A stretch of DNA of 50,406 bases from Brevibacterium sp. 239c (GTDB lineage: Bacteria; Actinomycetota; Actinomycetes; Actinomycetales; Brevibacteriaceae): positions 1-50,406 of the forward strand of contig NZ_FXZH01000027.1 in assembly GCF_900169365.1 (NCBI RefSeq). The letters are read 5' to 3'. This document shows positions 15,213 through 24,484 of the stretch, piece by piece. Positions within the stretch are counted from its first letter, which is position 1. Every line of letters starts with the position of its first letter. Position numbers and translations under genes: made by a program. The notes below the pieces were generated by a model. That model was not told the origin of the DNA, made no database searches, and was given only the letters and a program-made list of their open reading frames with translations.

Positions 15213-15227
15213 TTGAACACTGTTCAA
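15213..15227 (+). promoter_or_regulatory. BioQ-type operator upstream of the bioB pseudogene
   Basis: TTGAACACTGTTCAA, a perfect 15-bp palindrome with a central base, 53 bases before the bioB start. The TetR-family repressor BioQ of corynebacteria binds TGAAC-N3-GTTAC (from memory). Here TGAAC-ACT-GTTCA is a close match. Confidence 0.6.
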
Positions 15228-15280
15228 GAAAGACGGCTTGCAAGCTAAGCTCATTACGCGACTATAAGGAGAAACCACCG

Positions 15281-15928
15281 ATGACCAGCTGGTTCGACAC
15301 CCTTGCCGACTCCCTACTCGATGGTGCAGTGATCACCGCTGAACAGGCGACTGCTCCGCTGGCGACGCCCGACCGCGAACTCCTCGATCTCGTCGCCGCG
15401 GGATTCCGGCTCAGGCGCAGACAGTTCGGAATGAGCGTCAAACTCAACTACTCCGTCAACCTCAAATCGGGACTGTGTCCGGAGAGCTGCAGCTATTTCT
15501 CACAAGCCCTTTGATCCTCGGCGCCGTCGTGGCTGAAGACCGATGAAGCAGTGAAGCAGGCAGATCTCGGCATCCGCGGAGGAGTCTCACGGGTCTGCCT
15601 GGTCGCCAGCGGACGAGGCCCCGGAAATCGCGACGTCGACCTGCGCATCGTCATCACGGCGCGATTCGTCTGTCCAGACCGGGAGACCAGGCTGGCCGGC
15701 GGACGCGAGATCCATCTCCGGTCGTTGCAGGCACAGGCGCTGCACGTGGCGAACTCGATCTTCCTCGGCGACTACCTCACAGCAGAAGGGCAGGCCGCCG
15801 AAGAGGATATCGTCCTCATTCGCGACAACGGTTTCACCATCCTCGGTTCCGAGAACGGCGTCGAAGCTTCGCCCACTTCCACAATCAGTAACCTGGGAGC
15901 GGGCACAGTGCAGGGAGCCAACGCGTGA
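15281..15928 (+). pseudogene. bioB: Biotin synthase bioB pseudogene
   Basis: One frame of 216 codons contains both ends of BioB. The start has [20 protein letters not shown] followed by SYFSQAL. The end has [20 protein letters not shown] and [19 protein letters not shown]. Three defects are visible. The third cysteine of the radical-SAM motif CxxxCxxC is Phe (CPESCSYF). A TGA (15512-15514) interrupts the frame right after SQAL. The frame then passes straight from [15 protein letters not shown] into the C-terminal block, so about 120-150 codons of the barrel are deleted. The cluster-binding site, the continuous frame and the barrel are all lost, so the gene cannot make biotin synthase. A good ribosome site (AAGGAG) and the upstream operator persist, suggesting recent decay. 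The strain may need external biotin or another bioB. Confidence 0.92.
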
Positions 15929-15965
15929 GCCCGACTCATAACCTGGCTGCAAGCAGGTGTGCGCT

Positions 15966-17507
15966 TCAGGGTTCGCGCAGCTGTCGCTTGAGGATCTTGC
16001 CGGCGGAGTTCTTCGGCAGTTCGGCCACGAAGTCGACGCGTTTGGGAACCTTGAAACCGGCCAGACGATCCTTGACATGGGTGAGCACTTGCGCCTCGGT
16101 GATCTTAGGCTGATCAGGCTTGATGACGACGAAAGCGGTGATCGCCTCGATCCACTTCTCATCGGCGACACCGACGACCGCCACCTCGGCGACCTGGGGG
16201 AGTTCGAAGATCGCGTCCTCAACCTGTCGACTGGCCACCAGCACGCCGCCTGTGTTGATGACGTCCTTGACTCGGTCGACGACCTCGATGAAACCGTTTT
16301 CGTCTACGGTGACGAGGTCTCCGGAATGGAACCAACCGTTGTCGAAGGCTTCGGCTGTGGCCTCGGGCCGATTCCAGTAGCCCTCACACAGCTGCGGTGA
16401 TCGGTAGAGGATCTCACCCTGTTCGTCGACACCGACATCATTGCCGTCGCCGTTGACGACCCGGGTTTCGACGAAGAAGACGGGCCGACCGGCTGAGGCC
16501 GCGTGATCATCGTGTTCTTCGGGACGAAGCACAGCGCACAAGGGTCCCAGCTCGGATTGGCCGAAACAGTTATAGAAGCCTAATTTCGGCAGACGCTGTC
16601 GCAGTTTCTCAAGCACCGGCCCCGGCATGATCGAGGCACCGTAGTAGGCCTTGCGCAGGCTCTCCAGATTGCGGGTATCGAGGTCGGGGCTGTTCGCGAG
16701 TGCGACCCACACCGTGGGGGCGGCGAAGAAGGAGTTGATCTCGCGTTCCTCGAAGATTGCCAGCAGCTGCTCGGGGACGGGTGCGGGCACGACGATGTTG
16801 TGGGCCCCGATGGACAGCAGCGGAAGAAGGAAGACGTGCATCTGCGCCGAGTGATAGAGGGGGAGTGCATGGACTGCTCGGTCGGTGGGAGCGAAGTCGA
16901 GGCTCATCAGTGATGACATGTATTCGTGAACGAGTGCACGGTGGGTCATGATCGCACCCTTGGGCGCCGAGGTGGTCCCCGAGGTGTAGAGCAGCTGTGC
17001 GATGTCGGTGTCCGCGACGTCGAATTCCTCAGGAGCCGCCGGTGCGGTATCGGGTGCAGCAGCCGATTTCAGAAGCGTGGAGAAGTCCATGACCTGGGCA
17101 TCGGCTCCGGTCGGTGTTGCGGTGACTGCATCGAGGAGATCGGCATCGGCGAAGACGAGCCGTGCTCCTGAATTGTCCAGAATGTAGTCGAGCTCGTCAT
17201 TCTTAAGCTGATAGTTCACCGGCACATGGATGAGACCTGCGCGGGCACAGCCGAGGTAGAGGAGGAGGTAGAGATCGGAGTTCTTCCCGTAGGCGGCGAC
17301 CCGGTCTCCCTTCTGTGCCCCGAGGTTGACCAGTTCGCGAGCCACAGCCGTCACCGCTGTGTCCAGACTGGAATAGGTCCACGTGCGGTCGCCGAATTCG
17401 ACGGCAATGGCATTGCCGAAGCGTCCTGAGCTGCGACGCACGATATCGGCGACGGTGGAGGAGAAGTGCAGTTCCGGCGATGGCGTAGTCGATGCATTCG
17501 TAGTCAT
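15966..17507 (-). CDS. AMP-forming acyl-CoA synthetase (fatty-acid CoA ligase type)
   Basis: A 513-residue member of the ANL superfamily, full length. Motifs: LLYTSGTTSAPKGAIMTH (P-loop, about residue 175-190), YNCFGQSELGPL (A5), GWFHSGDLVTVDENGFIEVV with DRVKDVINTGG (hinge), and NSAGKILKRQL near the end with the catalytic Lys. It activates a carboxylic acid as acyl-adenylate and passes it to CoA. The similarity is to FadD-like medium- or long-chain ligases, but the acid cannot be read from the sequence. It is transcribed alone on the minus strand, divergent from the Nif3-like gene with 180 bases between, and convergent with the dead bioB. Confidence 0.88.
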   Translation of the reverse strand: MTTNASTTPSPELHFSSTVADIVRRSSGRFGNAIAVEFGDRTWTYSSLDTAVTAVARELVNLGAQKGDRVAAYGKNSDLYLLLYLGCARAGLIHVPVNYQLKNDELDYILDNSGARLVFADADLLDAVTATPTGADAQVMDFSTLLKSAAAPDTAPAAPEEFDVADTDIAQLLYTSGTTSAPKGAIMTHRALVHEYMSSLMSLDFAPTDRAVHALPLYHSAQMHVFLLPLLSIGAHNIVVPAPVPEQLLAIFEEREINSFFAAPTVWVALANSPDLDTRNLESLRKAYYGASIMPGPVLEKLRQRLPKLGFYNCFGQSELGPLCAVLRPEEHDDHAASAGRPVFFVETRVVNGDGNDVGVDEQGEILYRSPQLCEGYWNRPEATAEAFDNGWFHSGDLVTVDENGFIEVVDRVKDVINTGGVLVASRQVEDAIFELPQVAEVAVVGVADEKWIEAITAFVVIKPDQPKITEAQVLTHVKDRLAGFKVPKRVDFVAELPKNSAGKILKRQLREP

Positions 17508-17689
17508 GGGCCAAATCTATAGCCGAACGATCGATCGGTGAACCACGTCTCACATATTTTCCACGTGAACCAGACAATTTCGTGCTGCGGCTCTCGAACT
17601 GTGAAGCCACCACTGAGAAAATGGGCCTGCTTATGCGGCTCAACCGGTACTGTCTGACCGGGACTGCTCGGATGTAATACTGTGGTGGC

Positions 17690-18523
17690 ATGAGATACCC
17701 GAAGGTCAGTGAATGTGTGGACGTTTTCGAAGCACTGTGGCCAACGGCCCTGGCGGAGAAGTGGGATTCGGTCGGTTTGGCTGTGGGTGATCCCGATGCC
17801 GAAGTGCGCTCGATCCTGCTCGCGCTCGACCCCATGGACGCGGTCATCGCCGAGGCGGTGGTGTTGGGTGCAGATCTCGTATTCAACCACCATCCACTCA
17901 TGCTCAAACCCGTGAAATCGGTGAACGCCTCCACCCTCAAGGGCGGCGCCGTCCACACCCTGATCAGCAATGACATCGCGTTGTTCAACGCACACACGAA
18001 TGCGGACTCCGCGCGTGGGGGAGTCTCGGACGCACTCATCTCCCTGCTCGGCATCGACGATTCGGTGCCCCTCGTGCCCCATGCCGAGGGAGCGAGAACC
18101 GGAATTGGCCGCGTTGGAGATCTTCCCACGCCCACACCCGTCCGTGACATCGCCCGCACCCTGGCAGAGCGTCTTCCGCGGACGACAACCGGTGTGCGCA
18201 TCGCTGGCGACCCGGCCGCGTCAGTCACAAGAGTCGCCGTCTGCGGTGGAGCAGGGGACTCCCTGTTCGACGAGGTCCGGGCCAGCGGCGCCGATGTCTA
18301 CATCACCGCCGACCTTCGCCATCATCCCGCCACCGAAGCTCGCGATACCGCCAACAGGCAAGGTGGACGCCCGCAGCTCATCGATGTCTCCCATTGGGCT
18401 TCGGAAACCGTCTGGCTGACCGCGGCCGCCGAACAGTTGGAGACCGAATTCGCCGCACGCGGATTCAGCGTCGGTCTGCAGCATTCGGCGGTCAACACCG
18501 ATCCCTGGGTCGAACGCTATTGA
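17690..18523 (+). CDS. Nif3-like dinuclear metal centre protein
   Basis: A 277-residue protein of the Nif3/YbgI/YqfO family, whose members form toroidal hexamers with a two-metal site. Metal ligands visible are the pair in VFNHHPLML (about residue 64-72), the His/Asp in NAHTNAD (about 100-106) and C-terminal DVSHWASE. It lacks the PII-like insert found in the longer Gram-positive members (about 370 residues). The family is often annotated as GTP cyclohydrolase 1 type 2, but its cellular role remains unsettled. The gene starts with ATG just after a possible -10 (TAATACT, about 17674). Downstream, 46 bases away, is the zinc-ribbon coiled-coil gene, a neighbour pair often seen in actinobacteria. 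Confidence 0.92.
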   Translation: MRYPKVSECVDVFEALWPTALAEKWDSVGLAVGDPDAEVRSILLALDPMDAVIAEAVVLGADLVFNHHPLMLKPVKSVNASTLKGGAVHTLISNDIALFNAHTNADSARGGVSDALISLLGIDDSVPLVPHAEGARTGIGRVGDLPTPTPVRDIARTLAERLPRTTTGVRIAGDPAASVTRVAVCGGAGDSLFDEVRASGADVYITADLRHHPATEARDTANRQGGRPQLIDVSHWASETVWLTAAAEQLETEFAARGFSVGLQHSAVNTDPWVERY

Positions 18524-18568
18524 TTCCCTGCCCACGACCCCCGATGCTTCGATGACAAGGAACCCCCA

Positions 18569-19297
18569 ATGCTGATCACTGCCGAACAACGCACAGAACT
18601 CGAATCACTCATCGAACTTGCCGCCCACGGTCGCGCCCTGCGGCACGAACACGACAACCCCACTCAAGCCTCGGCATTGAATGATCTCGTGTCCTCGCAC
18701 AAGGAGCTCGAGACTAAGAAGACCGAGGCCGCCGAGGTGGTTGAGAAGTACCGCGCCGAGGTTGCCGAGCACGCCGGTGCCATCGAGGCCCAGAACGGCC
18801 AGATCAAGAAGAAGACCGTCGAGCTCAATGATGGCACCGGTCTGACCAGTCGTGATCTCGTCAATCTGCAGGGCGAGATCGCAGGTCATGAGGAACGCGT
18901 TGCTGAGCTTGAAGAGGCTGAGCTCGGTACCATGGAGGAACTCGAATCCGCTGAGGCTGCGCTCACCGAAGTCGAGGCCTCCCTCGCCGAGGTGATCGCA
19001 TCTGGCCGTGCCACGCAGACGGCAATCAAGGACCGTAAAGCGGAGTCGGCTGCCGAGCTTGAGGCCAACAGTGCCTCGGCGCAGAAGCTGAAGGCCGACC
19101 TGCCTGAGGCGTTGATTCGCCAGTTCGAGCAGAATGTCGCCCAGGGCGGTCCTGGAGCCGCGATCCTGAATGGCCCGAACTGCCGGGCCTGTGGTCAGGA
19201 GATCAGCGGCATGGCGTGGAAGAGCATGCTGCTCGAGGACCCGAACCAGACTTATGAGTGTGAAGAGTGCGAGTCGGTTCTGCTGCGTAAGGGCTGA
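18569..19297 (+). CDS. Coiled-coil protein with C4 zinc ribbon (CT398-like)
   Basis: A 242-residue protein. Residues about 35-185 are strongly heptad-like (rich in Glu, Ala, Leu), forming a long antiparallel coiled coil. The C-terminus has NCRACGQEISG and YECEECESVLLRK, two CxxC pairs forming a zinc ribbon. That combination is the CT398/HP0958 family, also annotated as a zinc-ribbon nucleic-acid-binding protein. It follows the Nif3-like gene and is probably cotranscribed with it. The molecular role in actinobacteria is unknown. Its stop lies 31 bases from the convergent yaaA end, with no clear terminator between. Confidence 0.9.
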   Translation: MLITAEQRTELESLIELAAHGRALRHEHDNPTQASALNDLVSSHKELETKKTEAAEVVEKYRAEVAEHAGAIEAQNGQIKKKTVELNDGTGLTSRDLVNLQGEIAGHEERVAELEEAELGTMEELESAEAALTEVEASLAEVIASGRATQTAIKDRKAESAAELEANSASAQKLKADLPEALIRQFEQNVAQGGPGAAILNGPNCRACGQEISGMAWKSMLLEDPNQTYECEECESVLLRKG

Positions 19298-19328
19298 GCC
19301 CGGCTCCATGAGCGGGAGCGAGAGGGAC

Positions 19329-20105
19329 TCAGTCGCGCAGGATGATGCTCAGCGCCGCCGGCCGGTTCTTGGCATGTGGGGTGAATTCGACCTCATAGGA
19401 CTCTTCTGCCCGTGAAACCAGATCCTCAGAGTTCGCCGGCAGCTCACGGTCGTCTGCGAGCAGTCGGCCGACGAGTTCGCCGCGATAGTACTTTGCCCAA
19501 TGGGAGACAACGCTGCGCTTGGCACCGATGACCTTGACGGCTCCCAGTGTGATGACCTGCTCGTGAGGTCCCGGCCATGCGCCCCGGTAGTCACTGGATC
19601 GGCAGTCGAGGATCACCTCGGCGGGGTCGACCATGAGTGATTCGGCCAAGACCGGCTTCCACCAGGACGACAGCTTGCCGAGGGTGCCGAGGTCGGTCTT
19701 CATCGCCAGCCGATAGGCGGGTATCGGATCGAGGCCGTTGACCTGGCCGAAGAGCGCCGAGAACACGTGCACATTTCGCAGGCGCTGGGCCAGAGTCTCA
19801 TCGGCCATAGCATCGGCGACGAGATCCGGGGCACCCATCGCTTCATAGAGAACACCGGAATAGGTCAGAAGGGCCGGGGCGCAGGGGAGCGTGTCGAGGC
19901 CGACATTGCGTTCGACGTCGGCCGCTAGCGAAGCTCCCACCCCTAGCTGAGTGAGTGCGTCTTTACGTTTGGATACCTTCTGCAGGGCAGCGAGGACCTT
20001 CTTCCGCTGTGGGGTGAGATCCGGTGCAGAGAGCCCTGGGAGGTCGAGTGGGGGACCCGAGTTCGCGGGAGTCTTACCTTCTGAGGGCGGCAATAGGATC
20101 TTCAC
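19329..20105 (-). CDS. yaaA: YaaA family peroxide-stress protein
   Basis: A 258-residue protein matching the YaaA/DUF328 family from end to end: KILLPPSEGK at the start, LTYSGVLYEAMGAPDL, HVFSALFGQVNGLDPIPAYR in the middle and CRSSDYRGAW later. In E. coli YaaA lowers free iron during hydrogen-peroxide stress, and related proteins bind DNA. The frame is open up to 20243. I chose GTG 20105 because family members begin at KILLPPSEGK, directly after it. It converges on the zinc-ribbon gene and diverges from the RNase P RNA gene. Confidence 0.9.
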   Translation of the reverse strand: MKILLPPSEGKTPANSGPPLDLPGLSAPDLTPQRKKVLAALQKVSKRKDALTQLGVGASLAADVERNVGLDTLPCAPALLTYSGVLYEAMGAPDLVADAMADETLAQRLRNVHVFSALFGQVNGLDPIPAYRLAMKTDLGTLGKLSSWWKPVLAESLMVDPAEVILDCRSSDYRGAWPGPHEQVITLGAVKVIGAKRSVVSHWAKYYRGELVGRLLADDRELPANSEDLVSRAEESYEVEFTPHAKNRPAALSIILRD

Positions 20106-20230
20106 GTCACCATCGTAGGTCCCAACGGCGAATCGCTGATTCTCTGTCCACGTTAGTTTCATCACGCCTGGCTCCTGCGTGCTGGAAGCGGCCCGATCAC
20201 TGTGGCCGATGAGGGTAGACTGCTGTACTC

Positions 20231-20604
20231 GAGGACAGGTCACCAGACGGTCGCGGCTCTCTCACGAGAGCTGAGGAACGTCCGGGCTCCACAGAGCAAG
20301 GATGGTGGGTAACACCCACCCGGGGTAACCCGCGGGCCAGTGCAACAGAAAGCAGACCGCCCAGTTTCGACTGGGTAAGGGTGAAACGGTGGTGTAAGAG
20401 ACCACCAGGGTGCCGGGTGACCGGCGCCGCTGGGTAAACCCCATCCGGAGCAAGATCAGACAGGCGACGTTCGAGGCTGCTCGCCGAGTCGTCGGGTGGA
20501 TTGCTTGAGGCCGGTGGCAACATCGGTCCCAGATAGATGACCGTCCGTCGAGAAGGGTAACCGACTCGATGACAGAACCCGGCGTATCGGTGGCCTGTCC
20601 TCAC
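20231..20604 (+). ncRNA. rnpB: RNase P RNA, bacterial class A
   Basis: The conserved cores are present in order: GAGGAACGTCCGGGCTCC near the 5' end, CAGTGCAACAGAAAGCAGAC, GGTAAGGGTGAAACGGTG, GAGCAAGATCAGACAGGCGA and GACAGAACCCGGCGTAT near the 3' end. GAGGACAGGTCACC at 20231 pairs with GGTGGCCTGTCCTC at the end to make helix P1, which fixes the boundaries to within a few bases. The RNA is the catalytic part of RNase P and trims the 5' leader from tRNA precursors. It sits on the plus strand between yaaA and ppgK, which are both on the minus strand. Confidence 0.97.
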
Positions 20605-20634
20605 CTACACTGCCAGACCGGCGCCGCGTCCGAG

Positions 20635-21468
20635 CTAGGCGGTGCCCTTCTTCACCTTGGCCTTGCCGTTGTTGGCAGCCAGAATCGCAGCACCGACGAT
20701 GCCGGCATTGTTGAACAGCGTCGCCGGCCGCAGCTCCGCCCGGGTGCTGATCAGGTGCAGGAACTGTGCATGCGATTTCGAGATGCCACCGCCGATGAGG
20801 ATCACGTCGGGTGCCACCAGCAGTTCGACCTGCGAATAGTACTGCTGCAGCCGTCCCGCCCACTCCTCGTAGCTGAGCCCCTCACGGACCTTGACCGATT
20901 CGGCCGCCTGGGTCTCCGCATCGCGACCGTTCATCTCGAAGTGACCCAGCTCGGTGTAGGGCACCAAACGCCCCTGAGTGAAGAGTGCTGTGCCGATGCC
21001 GGTGCCCAAGGTCGTCAGCAGCACCGTCTTCTTACGATGTTTGCGGCCGGCACCGAAGGTCATCTCGGCCAAACCTGCCGCGTCAGCATCGTTCATGATG
21101 AAGAACCGCCGACCGGTATGTTCGGCAAGGATTCCAGTGATGTTCGACCCGATCCATGACTGGTCGAGATTCGCCGCGTATTCCACATGGTCATCGCGGA
21201 CGACGCCGGGAAACCCGCAGCCGATCGGCAGAGCATCGAGAGCTGAACGGTCGTCGACGACCCCCAGCTCGAGTGCTGTGGATACAAGGAGCTCGACGAG
21301 CTGTGCGATCGCCTCGGCGACAGCGACCGGGGAACTGGGCTTCGGGGTGAGCACCCGTACACGCTTGAAGGCGAGGCCGCCGGTCTCGGTGTCGACGAGT
21401 GCGGCTTTGATGCCTGTTCCTCCGACATCGACTCCGATGGCGAAGCGTCCTGGCTGATCGTTCGTCAT
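20635..21468 (-). CDS. ppgK: Polyphosphate glucokinase (ROK family)
   Basis: A 277-residue ROK-family kinase. GVDVGGTGIKAALVD (residues about 10-24) is the phosphate-binding loop, GCGFPGVV follows, and LLTTLGTGIGTALF with ELGHFE forms the glucose site. ILIGGGISK lies near the end. The sequence matches actinobacterial PPGK, which phosphorylates glucose using polyphosphate (and usually ATP). An upstream in-frame start exists (21558), but ATG 21468 is one base after the stop of map (TGAGATG) and fits the family start. It is therefore coupled to map, an arrangement I would expect to be shared in related genera. The C-terminus is basic (AKVKKGTA). Confidence 0.93.
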   Translation of the reverse strand: MTNDQPGRFAIGVDVGGTGIKAALVDTETGGLAFKRVRVLTPKPSSPVAVAEAIAQLVELLVSTALELGVVDDRSALDALPIGCGFPGVVRDDHVEYAANLDQSWIGSNITGILAEHTGRRFFIMNDADAAGLAEMTFGAGRKHRKKTVLLTTLGTGIGTALFTQGRLVPYTELGHFEMNGRDAETQAAESVKVREGLSYEEWAGRLQQYYSQVELLVAPDVILIGGGISKSHAQFLHLISTRAELRPATLFNNAGIVGAAILAANNGKAKVKKGTA

Positions 21469-21469
21469 C

Positions 21470-22378
21470 TCAATCCTGTCGGGTCGCGGGGCCCGCAGCG
21501 ATGGCTGCATCGGCATCGGGGAGAGTGAGGATATCGGCACCGGTCTCGGTGACGACAAGTGTGTGTTCGAACTGTGCGGAGCGCTTCCGGTCCTTGGTCA
21601 CCACAGTCCACGCATCGTCCCAGACGTCCCAATCCACGGTTCCGAGGTTGAGCATCGGTTCGATGGTGAAGATCATCCCCGGTTCCATCACCTCGGCGTG
21701 GGCGGGTGCGGCGTCGTAGTGGGGGACGATGAGTCCGGAGTGGAACTCACGGCCGACCCCGTGTCCGCTGTAGTCGCGGACGACACCGTAGTCGAAGCGC
21801 TTCGCGTACTTCTCGATGACTCGTCCGATGACGTTGATCTCGCGGCCCGGCTTGACGGCCTTGATGCCACGCATCGTGGCGTCCCAGGTGCGTTCCACGA
21901 GGAGGCGCGATTCTTCATCGACGTCTCCGGCATAGAAGGTGTAGTTCGTGTCGCCGTGCATGCCTTCGATGTATGCGGTGATGTCGACGTTGACGATGTC
22001 TCCGTCGGCGATGACGGTCGAGTCTGGGATGCCGTGGCAGATCACCTCGTTGAGCGATGTGCATACAGACTTCGGGAATCCGCGATAGCCCAGGGTCGAA
22101 GGATAGGCGCCGTGGTCGCACATGTATTCGTGGGCAACACGGTCGATGGCATCGGTGGTCACGCCTGGTTCGATCATGTCGCCGACGGCGGCCAGAGCAT
22201 TCGCCGCGATCGTGCCCGCAGCGCGGACCTTTTCTATCTCCTCAGTGGAATAGAAGTTGCTGCCCCGACCTTCGTCGGCATCTGCGCGTCCGACGTATTC
22301 GGGTCTGGTGATGTTCTGGGGGACTCCGCGCTCGGGGGAGATGGTTCCGGGCGTGAGTAGGCGAGGCGTTTCAGTCAT
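21470..22378 (-). CDS. map: Type I methionine aminopeptidase
   Basis: A 302-residue enzyme that removes the initiator Met from new proteins. Metal ligands are visible in [19 protein letters not shown] (two Asp), [13 protein letters not shown] (His), [10 protein letters not shown] (Glu) and the final Glu in [10 protein letters not shown]. The N-terminal extension of about 45 residues ([13 protein letters not shown]...) is like that of the actinobacterial MapB type and lacks zinc-finger cysteines. ppgK follows immediately. The upstream region 22379-22521 is shared with a divergent GntR-type regulator. Confidence 0.95.
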   Translation of the reverse strand: MTETPRLLTPGTISPERGVPQNITRPEYVGRADADEGRGSNFYSTEEIEKVRAAGTIAANALAAVGDMIEPGVTTDAIDRVAHEYMCDHGAYPSTLGYRGFPKSVCTSLNEVICHGIPDSTVIADGDIVNVDITAYIEGMHGDTNYTFYAGDVDEESRLLVERTWDATMRGIKAVKPGREINVIGRVIEKYAKRFDYGVVRDYSGHGVGREFHSGLIVPHYDAAPAHAEVMEPGMIFTIEPMLNLGTVDWDVWDDAWTVVTKDRKRSAQFEHTLVVTETGADILTLPDADAAIAAGPATRQD

Positions 22379-22521
22379 GGTGCCTTCGATTCTAGAGCGG
22401 TTGAGCCCAGATATTCCACAATCGCGGTGCCTGTCGAAACGAGCGGCCTGTGGGAGGGGATATTAGAGTGGAGGAAACAAATGTCGCCCGTGTGTGCGAC
22501 TGGGATGAAAGAGGAGGAGTG

Positions 22522-23247
22522 ATGAACGATCAGGCCCCTTCTGCCGGCCACGAGTTTTCGGGTCTCAGCGATGTGGTGAGTCTGACCAGCGCTCCACAGC
22601 AGATCGCTGATCACATCCTCTCCGGCATCGCCGTAGGTGCTCTTCCCGAAGGCACGCTGCTGCCCGGCGAGCGGGCACTTGCCGCTGATCTTCAGGTCTC
22701 ACGCTCGAGTGTGCGCGCGGCGCTGCTGCGCCTCGAACGTCTCGGTGTCGTCGAACGCAGGCGGGGCCGCGGCGGCGGAACTTTCGTCGCCAACGCGGAG
22801 CCGACGACTCTGGCACCGATGGCCGATCGCATCGGTGAGTTCCATGCCGAACGCCGCAATCTCCTGGATGCCCGTGCGATCTTCCAGAACAGTCTCGCTG
22901 CGACAGCGGCTCTGCGACGCACCGACGAGGAGCTCACAGGGCTCAGGGAGCTGGCACAGAGATACTCCGAACGCGCCGAGGCCGGAGTGGCCAGAACAGC
23001 CGATGCCCAGTTCCACTTCGCCATCGCTCGAGCTGGACATAACCCAGAACTCGTTCGCATGGCCATCGACATCGACACCAGGATCAACGCGGGCTTCCGC
23101 CACGACCCGTTCTCCCACACGCTGTTCGACCATGCGGTGGCCGATCACGCGGCCATCGTCGAGGCGATCGCCGCGCAGGACGCGCAGGCCGCCGGCCGTC
23201 TGTGCGAGGAACACTTCCGGTCGACGACGATGCCGCCGCAGAACTGA
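22522..23247 (+). CDS. GntR-family transcriptional regulator, FadR type
   Basis: A 241-residue regulator. The N-terminal winged helix has LPEGTLLPGERALAADLQVS and SRSSVRAALLRLERLGVVER, then RRGRGGGTFV, the GntR signature. The C-terminal all-helical FCD domain carries a metal/ligand pattern (D in the first helix, FHFAIARAGHNPEL, DHAAIVEAI). The frame is open from 22450, but ATG 22522 has AGAGGAGGAG directly before it. The effector is unknown. It converges on alanine dehydrogenase across a strong bidirectional hairpin, so control of that gene is possible but not implied by position alone. Confidence 0.88.
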   Translation: MNDQAPSAGHEFSGLSDVVSLTSAPQQIADHILSGIAVGALPEGTLLPGERALAADLQVSRSSVRAALLRLERLGVVERRRGRGGGTFVANAEPTTLAPMADRIGEFHAERRNLLDARAIFQNSLAATAALRRTDEELTGLRELAQRYSERAEAGVARTADAQFHFAIARAGHNPELVRMAIDIDTRINAGFRHDPFSHTLFDHAVADHAAIVEAIAAQDAQAAGRLCEEHFRSTTMPPQN

Positions 23248-23288
23248 CTCGGGCCACTGAAGCCCCTGAGCAGGACCCACATATCGCT

Positions 23289-23321
23289 GAAGGCCGACAT
23301 CATGGCATGATGTCGGCCTTC
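23289..23321. terminator. Bidirectional terminator between the GntR regulator and ald
   Basis: Perfect 15-bp stem, GAAGGCCGACATCAT and ATGATGTCGGCCTTC, with a 3-base loop, between two convergent genes. TTG follows on the plus strand. Confidence 0.88.
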
Positions 23322-23365
23322 TTGACACTCAAGCCGGGTGCGTGCGTCTGCCCCCAGCTCAGCTG

Positions 23366-24484
23366 TCAGTTCGCCAGGGCGTGTTCGACGGAGACAGCCT
23401 CGAGACCGAAGGCCTCGGCGACGTTGTCGTTGGTGACGTGCCCGTTGTGGATATTGAGTCCGCGAGCCAGCGCCGAGTCCTTCGACAGGGCCGAGTGCCA
23501 TCCCTGGTTGGCGATCTTGACCGCGAAGGGCAGAGTCGCGTTGGTCAGGGCGGCCGTGGCGGTGTTCGGCACCGCTCCGGGCATGTTCGCCACACAGTAG
23601 TAGATCGAGTTGTGCACCTCGAACGTGGGATCATCATGAGTCGTGGCATGCGAGTTCTCAAAGCAGCCGCCTTGGTCGATGGCGATGTCGACGAGGACCG
23701 AGCCTGGCTTCATACCCGCAACCATCTCGTCGGTGACGAGCTTCGGTGCCTTCTTGCCGGGGATGAGCACCGAACCGATGACCAGGTCGGCAGAGGCGAG
23801 CGATTTCGTGATCTCGTACTTGTTCGAGACCTTCGTGGCGATCGCACCGGCGAAGGTCTCGTCGATCTGACGCAGGCGAGGAATGTTGATGTCGATGACT
23901 TCGACGTTGGCTCCCAGACCCAGCGCCATCCGAGCAGCATTGGTTCCGGCGACACCTGCACCGATGACGACGACATTGGCGCGTTCGACACCGGGGACGC
24001 CGGAGAGCAGAATGCCACGTCCACCGGAGGCCTTGAGCAGGCTGTGAGCACCGACCTGCGTCGACAGCCGACCTGCGATCTCACTCATCGGTGCCAGCAG
24101 CGGCAGGCCGCCGCCGTCGGGCTGAACCGTCTCGTAGGCGATCGCAGTGGTGCCCGCGTTCATCAGCGCCTGGGTCAGCGCCTCATCGGCGGCAAGGTGC
24201 AGGTAGGTGAAGAGGATGAGGTCCTTGCGCAGGAATCCGTATTCTTCGGCGATGGGTTCTTTCACTTTGAGGACCATGTCTCCGGCGGTCCAGGTGGATT
24301 CCGCGTCCGGGGCGATCCTGGCGCCGGCTTCTGTGTACTCATCGTCTGTGATGAATGATCCGAGTCCGGCTCCTGCCTGAACCGTGACTTCATGTCCGTG
24401 GGCGACGAGCTCATGGACACCGGCAGCGGTGATGGCGACGCGGAACTCGTTGTTCTTGACCTCTGTGGGCACTGAAATGCGCAT
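23366..24484 (-). CDS. ald: Alanine dehydrogenase
   Basis: A 372-residue enzyme, the usual length. It begins [19 protein letters not shown], with the substrate Lys/His in [10 protein letters not shown] and FTYLHLAAD, and has the NAD-binding loop [20 protein letters not shown]. The C-terminal part includes [18 protein letters not shown]. It interconverts alanine and pyruvate with NAD, feeding nitrogen or carbon metabolism. I chose ATG 24484 (not 24676) because it has GAGAAGG upstream and fits the family start. About 130 bases upstream, two 20-bp tandem repeats (24614, 24634) could be a regulator site. AldR-type Lrp/AsnC regulators control this gene in mycobacteria, but none is encoded here. 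Confidence 0.95.
   Translation of the reverse strand: MRISVPTEVKNNEFRVAITAAGVHELVAHGHEVTVQAGAGLGSFITDDEYTEAGARIAPDAESTWTAGDMVLKVKEPIAEEYGFLRKDLILFTYLHLAADEALTQALMNAGTTAIAYETVQPDGGGLPLLAPMSEIAGRLSTQVGAHSLLKASGGRGILLSGVPGVERANVVVIGAGVAGTNAARMALGLGANVEVIDINIPRLRQIDETFAGAIATKVSNKYEITKSLASADLVIGSVLIPGKKAPKLVTDEMVAGMKPGSVLVDIAIDQGGCFENSHATTHDDPTFEVHNSIYYCVANMPGAVPNTATAALTNATLPFAVKIANQGWHSALSKDSALARGLNIHNGHVTNDNVAEAFGLEAVSVEHALAN

Noticed and set aside
14265..15248. Plus-strand frames opposite the uracil permease gene
   Set aside because: Antisense to a clear NCS2 permease, with residue composition of a shadow frame.
15512..15514. TGA in bioB as a possible selenocysteine codon
   Set aside because: It does not align with a Cys of BioB, no SECIS-like structure is apparent, and the gene has a separate large deletion and a Cys-to-Phe change.
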